A stretch of DNA of 46,942 bases. Source: a bacterium HR30 (GTDB taxonomy: Bacteria > Desulfobacterota > Binatia > HRBIN30). Numbering within the stretch: the first letter of the stretch is position 1; the number at the start of each line of letters is the position of its first letter. The notes beneath the pieces are model-generated. The model had not been told where the DNA came from and did no database searches. It saw nothing but the letters and a program-made list of their open reading frames with translations. The translations under genes were made by a program, and so were the position numbers. Below, in pieces: positions 7,865-17,105 of this stretch. The stretch spans positions 1 through 46,942 of the forward strand of contig BEIG01000014.1 in assembly GCA_002898795.1 (NCBI GenBank). Reading direction: 5' to 3'.

Positions 7865-9229
7865 ATGCGCCGCGCTTTCGTTGGAATCTTGCTGGTTGTC
7901 GTCGTTGGGCTCGGAGTAGCGACTTGGGTCCAGTGGGATCCCCTGCCGCTGGTGGAGCCGCACGGCGTGCCGGGTGTTGTCGGACATGCCACCCCGCTGC
8001 GTTTAACGGTGCGAAGCCCAGGGCCCGGGTTGTCGATGCTACGCCTTGTTGCGCGTCGCAATGGGCAGACGTGGGCGTTGTTCGAACAGTTTTTTGCTCG
8101 CACTTCGTGGCGCGGCAGCGGTGTGCAAGTGTTTGATGTAGAGGTTACGCCCGACTGGGCCGCGCTAGCGATTCCTGAAGGTGAGCTTCATCTCGAACTG
8201 TGGGTCTCGACTTATGGTTGGCATATCCGAGGGCACGACCGCGCGCCAGCATGGGAGGGTGGGGTTCGTCTCGACACGACGCCGCCGCATGTGGAGCTGC
8301 TGACGACTCAGCACAACGTGCGTTTGGGGGGAGTCGAGCTTGCCATTTGGCGAGCCGCCGATGCCGTAGAAAGCGGAGTGGAAGTTGGCGGTTACTACTT
8401 TCCAGGGGTGGCAGGCTACTTTGCAGACCCGCAACTCCTACTCGGCTTGTTCGCCATCCCCCAAGATCTCGATACCATGGCACAACCTCGTGTGGTGGCT
8501 ACAGATGCCGCGGGCAATCGCAGCGAACGAAATATCCCCGTGCGCATCCAAGCACGCCGTTTTGCGGAACGGGTGCTGACCATCGACGACAAGTTCCTCG
8601 CTCGGAAGGTCCCGGAGATCGAAGCCGCAAACCAGTTACCAGCCCAAGGCAGCTTGCTCGATCGTTACCTGCGGATCAACCGTGAGTTGCGCCGAGAAAA
8701 CGAGGCGAGGATTCGGGAAATGACCCGGGCAAGCGACCCGAAGCCTTTGTGGCTTGCAAGCTTCCACCGACAATCGAACTCGGCACCCTTGAGTTCGTTT
8801 GCCGATCGACGAACGTATGTCTATCGCGGAGAGGAGGTAGACCGGCAGGTCCATCTAGGCTTCGACTTGGCCTCGATTGCGGCGAGCCCAGTGGAAGCAG
8901 CGCAAGCAGGCAGAGTGGTTTTTGCGGGCAACCTTGGGATCTATGGCAACACCGTGGTGCTCGACCACGGTTTGGGCCTCTTCACCTTGTACGGGCACTT
9001 GCGTTCCCTCGATGTCGCAGTTGGCCAGCGCGTTGAACGCGGGGAAAAACTGGGGCTTACCGGCGAAACTGGATTGGCTGCGGGAGATCATTTGCACTTT
9101 TCCGTGATGCTTTGGGGTGTCCACGTCGATCCGGTAGAGTGGTGGGATGGGGACTGGATTCGTAAACACCTCTTGGCGAAACTCGAGGCATTTCCGCGGG
9201 CAAGCGCGGCGGCGAATGACAACCGATGA
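7865..9229 (+). CDS. Membrane-anchored M23 family metallopeptidase
   Basis: A 454-residue murein hydrolase of the LytM/M23 type. An N-terminal hydrophobic segment (about 4-22) should anchor or export it. The middle holds beta-rich, Ig-like sequence. The peptidase domain occupies roughly residues 310-430, with the zinc-ligand motif HLGFDLAS and the HLHFSV motif, both intact, so it is likely active, cutting peptidoglycan cross-bridges by family knowledge. An AGGAAG ribosome site precedes the ATG. The stop overlaps the start of the next gene by four bases, so the two products are made together. Confidence 0.9.
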   Translation: MRRAFVGILLVVVVGLGVATWVQWDPLPLVEPHGVPGVVGHATPLRLTVRSPGPGLSMLRLVARRNGQTWALFEQFFARTSWRGSGVQVFDVEVTPDWAALAIPEGELHLELWVSTYGWHIRGHDRAPAWEGGVRLDTTPPHVELLTTQHNVRLGGVELAIWRAADAVESGVEVGGYYFPGVAGYFADPQLLLGLFAIPQDLDTMAQPRVVATDAAGNRSERNIPVRIQARRFAERVLTIDDKFLARKVPEIEAANQLPAQGSLLDRYLRINRELRRENEARIREMTRASDPKPLWLASFHRQSNSAPLSSFADRRTYVYRGEEVDRQVHLGFDLASIAASPVEAAQAGRVVFAGNLGIYGNTVVLDHGLGLFTLYGHLRSLDVAVGQRVERGEKLGLTGETGLAAGDHLHFSVMLWGVHVDPVEWWDGDWIRKHLLAKLEAFPRASAAANDNR

Positions 9230-10431
9230 GCAAACAACAGCGTGAGCGCATTTTGGAAGCCGGGGAGGAGTTGTTGCGCTCCTGGGGTTTGACGCCCTCC
9301 TCCCCCTTGGAGGATCTCGCGTCTTGCATTGGGCGCGACCCAGCAGGCGACGCCGTGATCGCGCACTGGTTAGGTGGCCGGCCAGCACCGGAAAGCGTGG
9401 AGCTGCTTAAGCAAATCGAGGCATCGTCGAGCGATAAAATCGTTCGGCGGGAAGCTCGCCGCGCACTGTATCGGCTCGAGCAGCGGGGTGTGGCTTCACG
9501 GCCGCAAGTGGAACAAGTGGTTGCGCGGCCTTTGTGGCAGCCCGAACCGGAGAAGACACAAGCCTTTTTCCTGCCCTACTTGATTGGAGGGTATCGCGAG
9601 TTCGTGCTGCGACGGAAGCACGTTGGTGGGGTGGCGGTCGTGTTTGCGACGACCCGCCAGTACGATCGCTTTCTGGAAGAGGTCGTTCGAGCCGATATCA
9701 GTGGCAAGGAGTGGCGAAGGTTAGTGGCCAGCTTGACGGAACGGGGAAGAGCGCTTGCGGAGGGCGACGCTGCCTACTGCGATAGCTTGCTGTGGCGGGC
9801 GTACGAAAACCTCGCCCCTGCCGAGAGAACACCGGCACGTGACTATCCGGCCATTCGCCGCGAGTTCTTCGATGGATCACCGCCGGCGGCGCAGCCTTCG
9901 CCGCTTCTCCAGCTGTATGCTGCGGAAGAAATGGAGCAGCCGGCGCGAAGTGCGCGAGAGCTTGCGGAACAGTTCTTCGGTGAGCCGGCTCTCCTTGTCC
10001 TCGTTGCTGACGCACGGGAGCAGTTCCGAGCTTATGTCGAACGCATCCGAGATGCCGAGTCGAGTCCTTTGGTTTTGAGCGAGGCACAAAAACAAGAACG
10101 GCGAGGGCAAATTGAAGACCAGGCGATCGACGACGTGTTTGGCGGCGGTCAGCGCGAGGCGTGGGTCCACCGCCTGCGGGAATTAGGGTATTACTTCCAC
10201 TTGACGGGCAAAAAAGAGCTGGCCCGAACGCTTGCCTCAGCGGCTTCTGCCCTGGATGCACCGGGAGCAGATCCGAAACGGATTCCGTTCTGTCGTGCGT
10301 TTGTGACGGTGGGGTTGTTTGCCGAGCTCTACCAGATCGAGCGCGAGGAAGAGGAAAAGGCCCAGGGTTCGTTGATTGTTACGCCGGAGCAGTTACGCCG
10401 GGCACAACGCCGAAGCCCTCAGCCACGGTAA
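9226..10431 (+). CDS. Conserved-looking hypothetical protein coupled to the M23 peptidase
   Basis: A 401-residue protein that I do not recognise. It has no signal peptide or membrane helix and is rich in charged residues. The first 95 residues contain short helical repeats that resemble HEAT-type pairs, including a KIVRREARRALYRLE segment. The last third (from about 285) is highly charged and helical, ending in a Glu-rich stretch and a basic tail. Its ATG overlaps the peptidase stop (ATGA), which is strong evidence that it is a real gene and that its job is linked to that peptidase. It may be a cytoplasmic partner or regulator; nothing in the sequence shows which. Confidence 0.8.
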   Translation: MSKQQRERILEAGEELLRSWGLTPSSPLEDLASCIGRDPAGDAVIAHWLGGRPAPESVELLKQIEASSSDKIVRREARRALYRLEQRGVASRPQVEQVVARPLWQPEPEKTQAFFLPYLIGGYREFVLRRKHVGGVAVVFATTRQYDRFLEEVVRADISGKEWRRLVASLTERGRALAEGDAAYCDSLLWRAYENLAPAERTPARDYPAIRREFFDGSPPAAQPSPLLQLYAAEEMEQPARSARELAEQFFGEPALLVLVADAREQFRAYVERIRDAESSPLVLSEAQKQERRGQIEDQAIDDVFGGGQREAWVHRLRELGYYFHLTGKKELARTLASAASALDAPGADPKRIPFCRAFVTVGLFAELYQIEREEEEKAQGSLIVTPEQLRRAQRRSPQPR

Positions 10432-11150
10432 AACCGCGCGCGTCACGGAGTGGGCGACGATCCAACCGTCGCCGAGCCGAACTCTCTATTGGGTGACGCC
10501 GAATTGATTGTCCGATGTTTTCAGGGGCAAGTTCGGGGCAAATATGCGGCCGGGATGTGGTGTGGATTGTCTTGTGTTGGGGAAGCAAGTTGACCCTTGA
10601 TGCGCTCGCAGAACCCGCCACCAAAACAAACCGGTCTGGAAGCGTGGCGTCGAGGCGATAGGCATCAAACCATCTGCGGGGAGGGCCTGGGAGCGCCGCG
10701 CTCTTTCGAGGCGAGCCCTGAAGAGGCGACGCCCGGGTGATTGTGGATCGCCGCGCTTGGCTCTGTGCGCACAGACGGTTCATGGCCGGCAACGTCGCCT
10801 ACTGACTGTGGGGAGCAAATTAGTTGGTTGCTGGAATCGTGCTGTACGGAAGCACCTGGGTACGCGGGGGTGCTCGAGCGCGGTGGTTGCGGGTACCGAG
10901 ATATTGCCTGCCTTTTAGCCCTGCGCCGAAGCGACGTATGTGTGGGTTGCTCTCGAAGGCGAAAGCGCTGTTGGGCCCCCCTACTAGGGCAGTTTTTCCA
11001 CGAGCCTGCGCGAGTTTCTAAAAATTGCGAACGCGCGCAGTGACGGCTCTAAAATTTGAAAAGGCGCAAAGGGTTCGATGGAAAGGTTTCGCGTTGCTCG
11101 GAAGGGCGCCCGTCTGGCACGGCAATCGCGGCTCCTGTGGTGGAAAGGAC
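10432..11150. other. Intergenic stretch without a recognisable gene
   Basis: About 720 bases. Short frames exist on both strands but none has a ribosome site with gene-like composition. The only structure I see is a perfect 7-bp hairpin at 10453-10473, listed separately. The stretch between 10980 and 11090 is more AT-rich than its surroundings and could hold the promoter of the next gene. Confidence 0.5.
10453..10473 (+). terminator. Hairpin downstream of the peptidase operon, possible terminator
   Basis: Perfect inverted repeat GGCGACG / CGTCGCC with a 7-base loop, 22 bases after the stop of the 401-residue gene. There is no T-run afterwards, so if it ends transcription it would need a factor or act mainly as an RNA-stabilising stem. 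Confidence 0.35.
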
Positions 11151-11159
11151 GTGAACGCC

Positions 11160-11621
11160 GTGCCGTCGTTTTGGGATGAGAGAAAAAGAGTTCTCTTGGT
11201 TGCTCCTCCGTGTCCGGTCACCCGAGCCATTGCTTTACGGCTGCGTGTAGAAGGCTTTGCCGTGGACGAAGCGTTTGCGCCAGAACAGGCATTTGCCCGA
11301 GTCGACTGGGTGGACTACCACGCCGTTATCGCCCATTTGCGCATCGATGCCGGCGGTCAAGGGAGGCTGACGGAGTTTGTAAACTTTACTCGGAAGCATC
11401 GGCCTAATGCGGTTCTGATCAAGATTTCGGGATGTAGAGGACAGGGCCCCGGCGATCGTAGCGAGCCGAGTCCGATTCGGGTGCAGATCGAGCACTTTGG
11501 TGGTTCCGCCGCGGCAGTGGCGCAATCCGTTTGCCGGGTCATCGCAGATGCAATAGCGTCGATCGAGAACGACTCCTCGGCAGTCTCAGGCTCAGGGGGA
11601 ATGCAACCCACTCAAGGATGA
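11160..11621 (+). CDS. Degenerate receiver-domain (pseudo-receiver) protein
   Basis: About 153 residues from a GTG at 11160, preceded by AGGA ten bases upstream (a GTG at 11151 is also possible). Residues 10-95 have the hydrophobic layout of a response-regulator receiver domain: a first strand RVLLVAPP, a helix, GFAVDEAFAPEQAF, a third strand YHAVIAHLRI and a later strand AVLIKISG. The phosphorylation residues are missing: the acidic pair after strand 1 is replaced by Pro-Pro-Cys and the phospho-acceptor Asp position reads His. So it cannot be phosphorylated in the usual way. There is no output domain; the tail is Ser/Gly-rich. No histidine kinase is nearby. The assignment rests on pattern, not on a strong motif. 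Confidence 0.55.
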   Translation: MPSFWDERKRVLLVAPPCPVTRAIALRLRVEGFAVDEAFAPEQAFARVDWVDYHAVIAHLRIDAGGQGRLTEFVNFTRKHRPNAVLIKISGCRGQGPGDRSEPSPIRVQIEHFGGSAAAVAQSVCRVIADAIASIENDSSAVSGSGGMQPTQG

Positions 11622-12069
11622 ACGATATTCGATGGGGTCCGATGTCCGTTCGGCCGAGCACGCGCTCGAATTGATGCGACCGGTGGATGGATCAACCCGT
11701 AGTGGTGTGGAATCGCGTCGGTGTTGTGTAATTTGCCATGGCGGAGCTTTGGTGCCGACGAGCGCGGCCCTGGCTCGATCATGGAAGGCGTTGTGCCAAG
11801 GTGTCGGAGGACTTCCGCTGCGCTAGCGTTGGCCCCTGATGGCCTGCGGGCCGGCCGTACGGTGAAAGAGAAGAGAAAGCGGTTTGCCCACTGGCTGCGA
11901 CGGGACCGACACAATGGCAATCTCCGTGCGGTGATTGGCCCTGTCGTCCATCATGCATCGAGACGGAGGCCACGGGTGCGCTCTTGGTTTTCGCGCAAGG
12001 TGCGCGCCTTGGATCCGTGGATGACTAGAGCATTCCGGGGGGTGCCGAAATGGATCGGGAGACTGGCCG
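11622..12069. other. Intergenic stretch without a recognisable gene
   Basis: About 450 bases between the pseudo-receiver gene and the convergent glycosyltransferase. Frames on both strands are open for stretches, as is common in GC-rich DNA, but they have no credible start region and no family resemblance. No T-tailed hairpin was seen. Confidence 0.45.
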
Positions 12070-13893
12070 TCAGTGTGGCTTGTGAGAGGGCCCTGGGTGA
12101 ATTGACGGCTCGAGCTTCGCCGTAGAAGCCGGTAGCGGGAGCACATTCCGGACAGCCACTCGGGTCGCATCGCGAGCAACGATTTCGTACGGACCTGGTA
12201 AGGCCTGCGATAAGTCTTGTCCCGGCCGAAGAGGGTCGGAAACCCAGATGACGTGCCGTTCCCTCCACCATCGCTCGAAGGTTGGTGGGTCGATAAACAA
12301 ACGCCGTGCGTGTGGGTTCAAATACGTAGGCAGAACGAAGTGGTTCGGAGGAAGAATCTCGATGCGCCCGCGCAGATAATAATTCAGCCCCGCGCAAGTT
12401 TGATATTCGTCTGGGGCCTGGTACACGACTGTGGCACTCCGGTGGCGCAGGTGCTGCTGAATTTGCAGTGCCAGAGAAAAGCTCGAGTTATTCGGAGCCA
12501 TGAGTACGAGCCCTTCGCAAAACAGGGGCACCACGGCGGCGAAGGTTGCCATCACGGGCACTGCGGCCCAACGCCGTGCTCCGACCCACCATACCAGCAA
12601 AGCTGTGACTCCGGCGAGACTCAGACCAAGGAACACCTGTAGGGCGAGTTGTACGAAGGCCTGATTTGGTTCGAGCCATTCTTCCTCACGGATCAGGCGC
12701 GGCACGACCCACAAGCCATTGACGAAAACAAAGGCGAGGAACACCCAGTGCCACCAAGTCACCGTAACCCAACGGCCCGATAGAGCATCCGCGCGCCCAA
12801 AGTGGAAAGCCAGAAGTAACGCCAAAGGTGGCAACGCCGGTAACGAATAATGCTCGAGCCGCGAAGAGGCAGCGGAGAAGAGGGCAAGGACCACGAGTGG
12901 CCAGCTCGAGAGAAGGATTAACCCAATCGGATTCTCTTGTTTTCGTATTTCAACAAGTGCTGCCGTCACGGCCAGTGGCACAAATACGCTCCAAGGGAAC
13001 AGGCGCATGGCAAACGCAGCCCAGAACATGGGCAGCGAGATGGGAACCGAGTCGCGCGGAAACTTCTTGTCGAAAAAGAACAGCAGGTGCTGATTGATCA
13101 CGTAGTCCCAGAGAAACCCTTCGTGGGTGAAACTCATGGCTAGATGCCACGGGGCCACCAGAGCGAACCAAAGCCACCAAGCCCGTGGATGCAAAAATGA
13201 GAGCACGAGGTGCCACCGACCTTGGCTGCCAATCGCGGCAAGCAAGCTCACACCTGGTATGACCAAAGCCAACATTCCTTTGGCGAGCAGCCCCACGGCA
13301 AGGCCGAGTTGCCACAGTGCTAGGGGTGCGGACCAGCGAAATAAATACTCCTCCGGCTGCTCGAGCAGTTCCCTGAGCGCAAACATCGCCAGGGTAAGCC
13401 CGAGCACGAGCCAAAGGTCGGGACGCACCTCGTGGGTTTCGACAAAAAACCCGCCCATCGACGCGAGAATGCCCGCCGCCAAGCAGCCCACAAACGGACC
13501 GAACGCTCGCCACCCCCAAACAAGAACGATCAGCACGGTCAGCCATCCAGCGACCGCGCCCGGCAACCGCGCTGCGGCTTCGTGAATACCCCAGATCTGG
13601 TAGACGAAAGCGATGGCCCAGTAGCTGAGAGGGGGTTTGTTCAAGAAAAGCACGTAGTTGAGTTGAGGGCTAAGCCAGTCGTTGGCTTCCAGCATCTCGC
13701 GGGCCACTTCCGCATACTGGGCTTCGTTCGGATCGTCCAACAACGGAAAACTGCCAAGACGATGTGTAAAGGCCCAGGCAGTCACGAGGAGGACTGCACC
13801 TGCGGCTACGAGTGCCCACCCAGACATTTGTTTTCGTGGTTGCCTGGCCCAAGGTGCAAAAGCCGTCGCACTGGGTTTGTCAGTTTGTGCCAT
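12070..13893 (-). CDS. GT83/ArnT-like polyprenol-phosphate-sugar glycosyltransferase
   Basis: A 607-residue integral membrane protein of the PMT/ArnT superfamily, which moves a sugar from a polyprenyl-phosphate donor to a periplasmic acceptor such as lipid A or protein. A first helix at about 25-43 is followed by the hallmark acidic loop DDPNEAQYAEVAREM, then FLNKPPLSYWAIA, both typical of this family. About ten more helices follow and then a soluble periplasmic C-terminal domain of roughly 150 residues. The ATG has AGGA upstream. It stands alone, with no sugar-nucleotide genes around it, so the acceptor cannot be named. Confidence 0.85.
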   Translation of the reverse strand: MAQTDKPSATAFAPWARQPRKQMSGWALVAAGAVLLVTAWAFTHRLGSFPLLDDPNEAQYAEVAREMLEANDWLSPQLNYVLFLNKPPLSYWAIAFVYQIWGIHEAAARLPGAVAGWLTVLIVLVWGWRAFGPFVGCLAAGILASMGGFFVETHEVRPDLWLVLGLTLAMFALRELLEQPEEYLFRWSAPLALWQLGLAVGLLAKGMLALVIPGVSLLAAIGSQGRWHLVLSFLHPRAWWLWFALVAPWHLAMSFTHEGFLWDYVINQHLLFFFDKKFPRDSVPISLPMFWAAFAMRLFPWSVFVPLAVTAALVEIRKQENPIGLILLSSWPLVVLALFSAASSRLEHYSLPALPPLALLLAFHFGRADALSGRWVTVTWWHWVFLAFVFVNGLWVVPRLIREEEWLEPNQAFVQLALQVFLGLSLAGVTALLVWWVGARRWAAVPVMATFAAVVPLFCEGLVLMAPNNSSFSLALQIQQHLRHRSATVVYQAPDEYQTCAGLNYYLRGRIEILPPNHFVLPTYLNPHARRLFIDPPTFERWWRERHVIWVSDPLRPGQDLSQALPGPYEIVARDATRVAVRNVLPLPASTAKLEPSIHPGPSHKPH

Positions 13894-14443
13894 CGATGTC
13901 CTGAAGCTGAAACGCCGCGTTTAGCGAGAATCGGCGAACTTTCCAAATGCCGCTTGCAGGTGCTCTGAAGAGGTTTGAGATAGCCAACCGCCTCGCGCTC
14001 CGGCGACACGGCTCCGTCGCCGGGGGCCAAGCTGTGCACCTAATGCGAGGCGCAAGCGAGGGTCCGCGCCCTGCCACCGCCGCTTGCGCCCGGTCAAGCA
14101 CATGACGCGATGGCAACGTGTGAGGCCGTACGCTGGGCCGTAGGGAGAGCTGCCTCAGGTTGGCGGAGGTTGCCGGTCCGATGCGGCCCTTGTTTCGCCA
14201 GGCTCAGGGTGACTACGGCAACATCCTCGGGACCGCAGTCTTTTCTTGCGCTTGTGGCAGCCGCTGTGCCGGTGTGAGTTCACCTACGCCTATCGACCCA
14301 GCGCGTGAGGGGCTTGGGGCCAGTTTCGGAAAACCTGTCGCGCTACGATAGACGGAATCACTTCTCATGTGGGAGCACTCGTACCGTATGACTCGAGCAT
14401 TACGCAGCACGAACGCTCGTCAGCACAGTAAACCACAGAGGTG
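13894..14443. other. Intergenic stretch with one strong hairpin, no recognisable gene
   Basis: About 550 bases upstream of the glycosyltransferase and downstream of the sirtuin gene. No frame looks like a gene. It contains the hairpin at 14000-14023. The remainder shows nothing I can name. Confidence 0.45.
14000..14023. repeat. Perfect 8-bp inverted repeat (hairpin)
   Basis: CCGGCGAC and GTCGCCGG flank an 8-base loop, and the stem can be extended by a T-G and a C-G pair. No T-run follows on either strand. It could be a transcript-end stem for the sirtuin transcript or an operator; neither can be decided here. Confidence 0.4.
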
Positions 14444-15220
14444 TCATCTTCCTCGGAGCAAACGCACAGCTTCGACGATCTTAGGGAGTGCTTCTCCTGC
14501 TGGAGCCCGCACGGTGACGGTGCAGTAGGGAGTCAGTTCGGTTTCGTAGGGGTTGATCTCCACCAGGGCGCCGCCACGTTGATGCACGTCCAGTGGAAAA
14601 CCGGCTGCCGGATAAACGGTTGCTGAGGTGCCGACCACGAGCATACAGTCGGCGCGGGCCGTCTCCTCTTGGCAGCGGCGGAGCACATCGGGAGGAATGG
14701 GTTCACCAAACGACACCGTGTCGCTCTTGAGCAATCCCCCACACTCTGGGCAGGTGGGCGGCAACTGACTTAAGTCGACCGCCTCCATGGGCATCCGCCG
14801 TACGCAGGAAAGGCAGCGCACCAACGTGGCGTTCCCGTGGATCTCCGCCAAGAGTTCACTGCCAGCGCGCCGATGCAGGTTATCCACATTTTGGGTGATC
14901 GTGCAACGCAACACACCCAAACGCTCGAGTTCGACAAGCCCGTAGTGTCCGGGGTTGGGTTGCGCTCTCACCAGCGTCTCCCACAGCTCACGCATGGGCC
15001 CGCTTGGGTTGAGCCGTTCTTCCCACGCCTTCTTCGGATCGGCGAGGAAGCGCTGAAAACCGTTCAACGGCGGTTCACCGTACTTCGTCCACAAACCTCC
15101 CGGCCCCCGAAACGGGGGAATTCCGCTTTCTACGGAGAGACCAGCGCCCGTCAAAGCCACGACGTAGCGCGCTCGGTGCACCACTTCTGCCGCTTGTGCG
15201 ATGGTATCTTCCCAGCTCAT
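14444..15220 (-). CDS. NAD-dependent protein deacylase, Sir2 family
   Basis: A 258-residue sirtuin that removes acyl groups from lysines using NAD. The NAD-binding GAGLSVESGIPPFRG lies at residues 25-39, TQNVDNLHRRAG at 109-120, the catalytic His in EIHGN (His128), and a four-Cys zinc site at Cys136, Cys139, Cys157 and Cys160. The ATG at 15220 (MSWEDTI) gives the family length and has AAGG just upstream; the frame is open to 15295 but the extra residues do not look like a sirtuin. The Tyr-x-x-Arg pair that marks desuccinylase-type sirtuins is not evident in the WEERLNPSG region, so deacetylation is more likely. It is divergent from a small exported protein. Confidence 0.93.
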   Translation of the reverse strand: MSWEDTIAQAAEVVHRARYVVALTGAGLSVESGIPPFRGPGGLWTKYGEPPLNGFQRFLADPKKAWEERLNPSGPMRELWETLVRAQPNPGHYGLVELERLGVLRCTITQNVDNLHRRAGSELLAEIHGNATLVRCLSCVRRMPMEAVDLSQLPPTCPECGGLLKSDTVSFGEPIPPDVLRRCQEETARADCMLVVGTSATVYPAAGFPLDVHQRGGALVEINPYETELTPYCTVTVRAPAGEALPKIVEAVRLLRGR

Positions 15221-15238
15221 GCCCTTGCTAGCACTACG

Positions 15239-15267
15239 TTGAGCGATTACCGAATGTCGACTATACG
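15239..15267 (+). promoter_or_regulatory. Putative sigma70-type promoter for the small exported protein
   Basis: TTGAGC (15239-15244) and TATACG (15262-15267) are separated by exactly 17 bases. They lie about 50 bases before the ATG at 15316 in the 95-base divergent gap with the sirtuin gene. Both hexamers match four of six consensus positions and the spacing is ideal. Confidence 0.45.
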
Positions 15268-15315
15268 GGCAAGGCTCTAGAGCAGGAGTCAGCATTGGGG
15301 TTGCGGAGGAAACTT

Positions 15316-15846
15316 ATGTTCGGATGTCGGTGGACCATAGCGGCAAGTGTGTTGGCGAGTTGTGTGGCGGCGAGCGCCTTTGCCCGAGATCCTATCCCGG
15401 TGCGGGACAAAAGCGGAAAGGTCTGGGCGGAGGTGGTGGTCTGTAACGACTGCAAAAACCCGAGCGATTCCGGATGTTACGAGGGTGCCGAAGTTGGTTG
15501 GCTCAATGGCCGGCCGTGTGGCAAATGCTTCGTAGAGAGGAACTACGGCAGACTTGTTCCCATTCCGTACGATGTTCACTACACGGGTACCCTAGTGGAT
15601 GCGAACGGTGCGCCGGTGAAAGACCGATTCGTGAAACTGTTCGTACAAAACGGCTGGGGCCACCGCTCGGCTACGCGACCGGATGGTACCTTTCGCATCA
15701 TTACGGGCGCTACCGGGGAGCGGCAGTCAAATGAGCCGATCGTGGTGGACTTGGGTCGGATCGTCGACCAGCAAAAGGACGCGAACGACCGCTTTTTTGC
15801 TTTGTTTTTGCTCTCGCCGGATCACAAGCCTTGCGAACCGCAGTAA
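15316..15846 (+). CDS. Small exported protein with carboxypeptidase-regulatory-like fold
   Basis: A 176-residue secreted protein. The ATG at 15316 is chosen because GGAGGA lies 5 bases upstream; a TTG at 15295 would put the ribosome site inside the gene. A signal peptide of about 23 residues ends in ASAFA. Four Cys follow in the first part (CNDC, C, CGKC), enough for disulfides or a metal site. The second half, beginning with YTGTLVDANGAPVKDRFV and RPDGTFRI, looks like the small beta-sandwich (transthyretin-like) domain found in carboxypeptidase-regulatory repeats. Function is unknown. A good promoter precedes it. Confidence 0.75.
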   Translation: MFGCRWTIAASVLASCVAASAFARDPIPVRDKSGKVWAEVVVCNDCKNPSDSGCYEGAEVGWLNGRPCGKCFVERNYGRLVPIPYDVHYTGTLVDANGAPVKDRFVKLFVQNGWGHRSATRPDGTFRIITGATGERQSNEPIVVDLGRIVDQQKDANDRFFALFLLSPDHKPCEPQ

Positions 15847-16085
15847 GGACCGGGGCACGCGGCGTGACGCTTCGTAAGCGCTGACGGCCAGTAATCTTAG
15901 CTGGGGGTGGATGGTTTCGGCACCAATTCATCGGCGTCGCGCGCACCTTCGAGGGGATCGGCTTGTTTCCGTGAATTTCGGCCGAGGAAGGCGGGGGCGA
16001 GGTTAGAGTCGGGGAGAAAGCCAAGCTGGCTTCGCCAAGAGGTGCTTTTCTTTCGCTGGTCTCTGGTGCTAGGGAACAAACTACT

Positions 16086-17075
16086 ATGGCTTCGGCCAAG
16101 GAAGCGAGTACCGCGATGGATTCGCACAATGCGGCCGCTCCGGGCCCGCTGTGGCCGCCTTCCGGTGTGCGCTTGCCGGCGGAGGAGTTGCGGCCACTCA
16201 TGCAGATTAGGCCGTCGAGGGCATGGGCGGCCATTGCGTCGACCTGGGGATTGATCGGTGCGAGCCTGACCCTGGCGATCGCGTATCCTCATCCGCTCAC
16301 CTGGTTCGTGGCCTTCCTGATCGTCGGCCGCTGCCAACACGCTTTGGCCGTGCTCATGCACGATGCAGCTCACTACCGCTTGTTCGAAAACCGTGGGTGG
16401 AATGATTTCGTTGGCCACTGGCTTTGCGCTCGCCCCATTGCCAGCCACTTGGTCGCCTACCGGACCGTGCACCTACGGCACCACAAGTACCTCCTGACGG
16501 AGAAGGATCCGGACCTTTCCCTGTCGCTTCCGTTCCCTTGCGGGCGTGCCAGTTGGTGGCGGAAATTACTGCGGGATGCCACGGGCATTTCGGCTTTGAC
16601 CATGCGCGGTTACTTAACTGTGGATCGAGCGAGTGGGCGTGTGCGGCTCGCCCGTGGCAATTTGCTTCGAAGGTGGACCTGGTCCACCGCCATCCAGCGA
16701 GCGCTTGTGGCCCTTGGTGTGGGCGCGTTGTTTTGGTGGGGTTATGGTTGGGCATTTGTGGCCCTGTGGTGGCTGCCGCTGATGACGGTTTACCAGGTTA
16801 TATTGCGCGTGCGCGGAGTGTTGGAGCACGCGGCGGTTCCCGACCGACTCGACCCGCTGCGGAACGCACGGACGATCGTCACGCGAAACCCGATTGCCAA
16901 GTTCTTCCTGAACCCGCATCACGTGGCTTACCACCTCGAGCATCACCTCTATCCGGCCGTGCCGCATTACAATCTGCCGCGGCTGCATCAGGCGTTGCGG
17001 GCAACGGGACGATTCGCGACCGCGTTGGTGGAGGACGGTTACCGCCCGGCTTTGCGGTCTGTCATCGGTGCCTAA
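16086..17075 (+). CDS. Membrane fatty acid desaturase
   Basis: A 329-residue di-iron integral membrane desaturase. Three histidine boxes are intact: HDAAH (92-96), HLRHH (129-133) and HLEHH (283-287), with an extra HH at 278-279. Hydrophobic segments lie around 48-85 and 202-240. Family members insert a double bond in acyl lipids using oxygen and an electron donor, so the organism is at least able to use oxygen. The start is uncertain: ATGs at 16086 and 16116 both have weak ribosome sites. Two small membrane-protein genes follow closely and are probably co-transcribed. Confidence 0.9.
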   Translation: MASAKEASTAMDSHNAAAPGPLWPPSGVRLPAEELRPLMQIRPSRAWAAIASTWGLIGASLTLAIAYPHPLTWFVAFLIVGRCQHALAVLMHDAAHYRLFENRGWNDFVGHWLCARPIASHLVAYRTVHLRHHKYLLTEKDPDLSLSLPFPCGRASWWRKLLRDATGISALTMRGYLTVDRASGRVRLARGNLLRRWTWSTAIQRALVALGVGALFWWGYGWAFVALWWLPLMTVYQVILRVRGVLEHAAVPDRLDPLRNARTIVTRNPIAKFFLNPHHVAYHLEHHLYPAVPHYNLPRLHQALRATGRFATALVEDGYRPALRSVIGA

Positions 17076-17105
17076 CGCCTCCGGGATAAGACGGGGAGTA
17101 AGCGA

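Noticed and set aside
13894-14443. A possible structured RNA or riboswitch around the 14000-14023 hairpin
   Set aside because: Only one simple stem is visible; no conserved riboswitch core, no T-tailed terminator alternative and no metabolic gene directly downstream.
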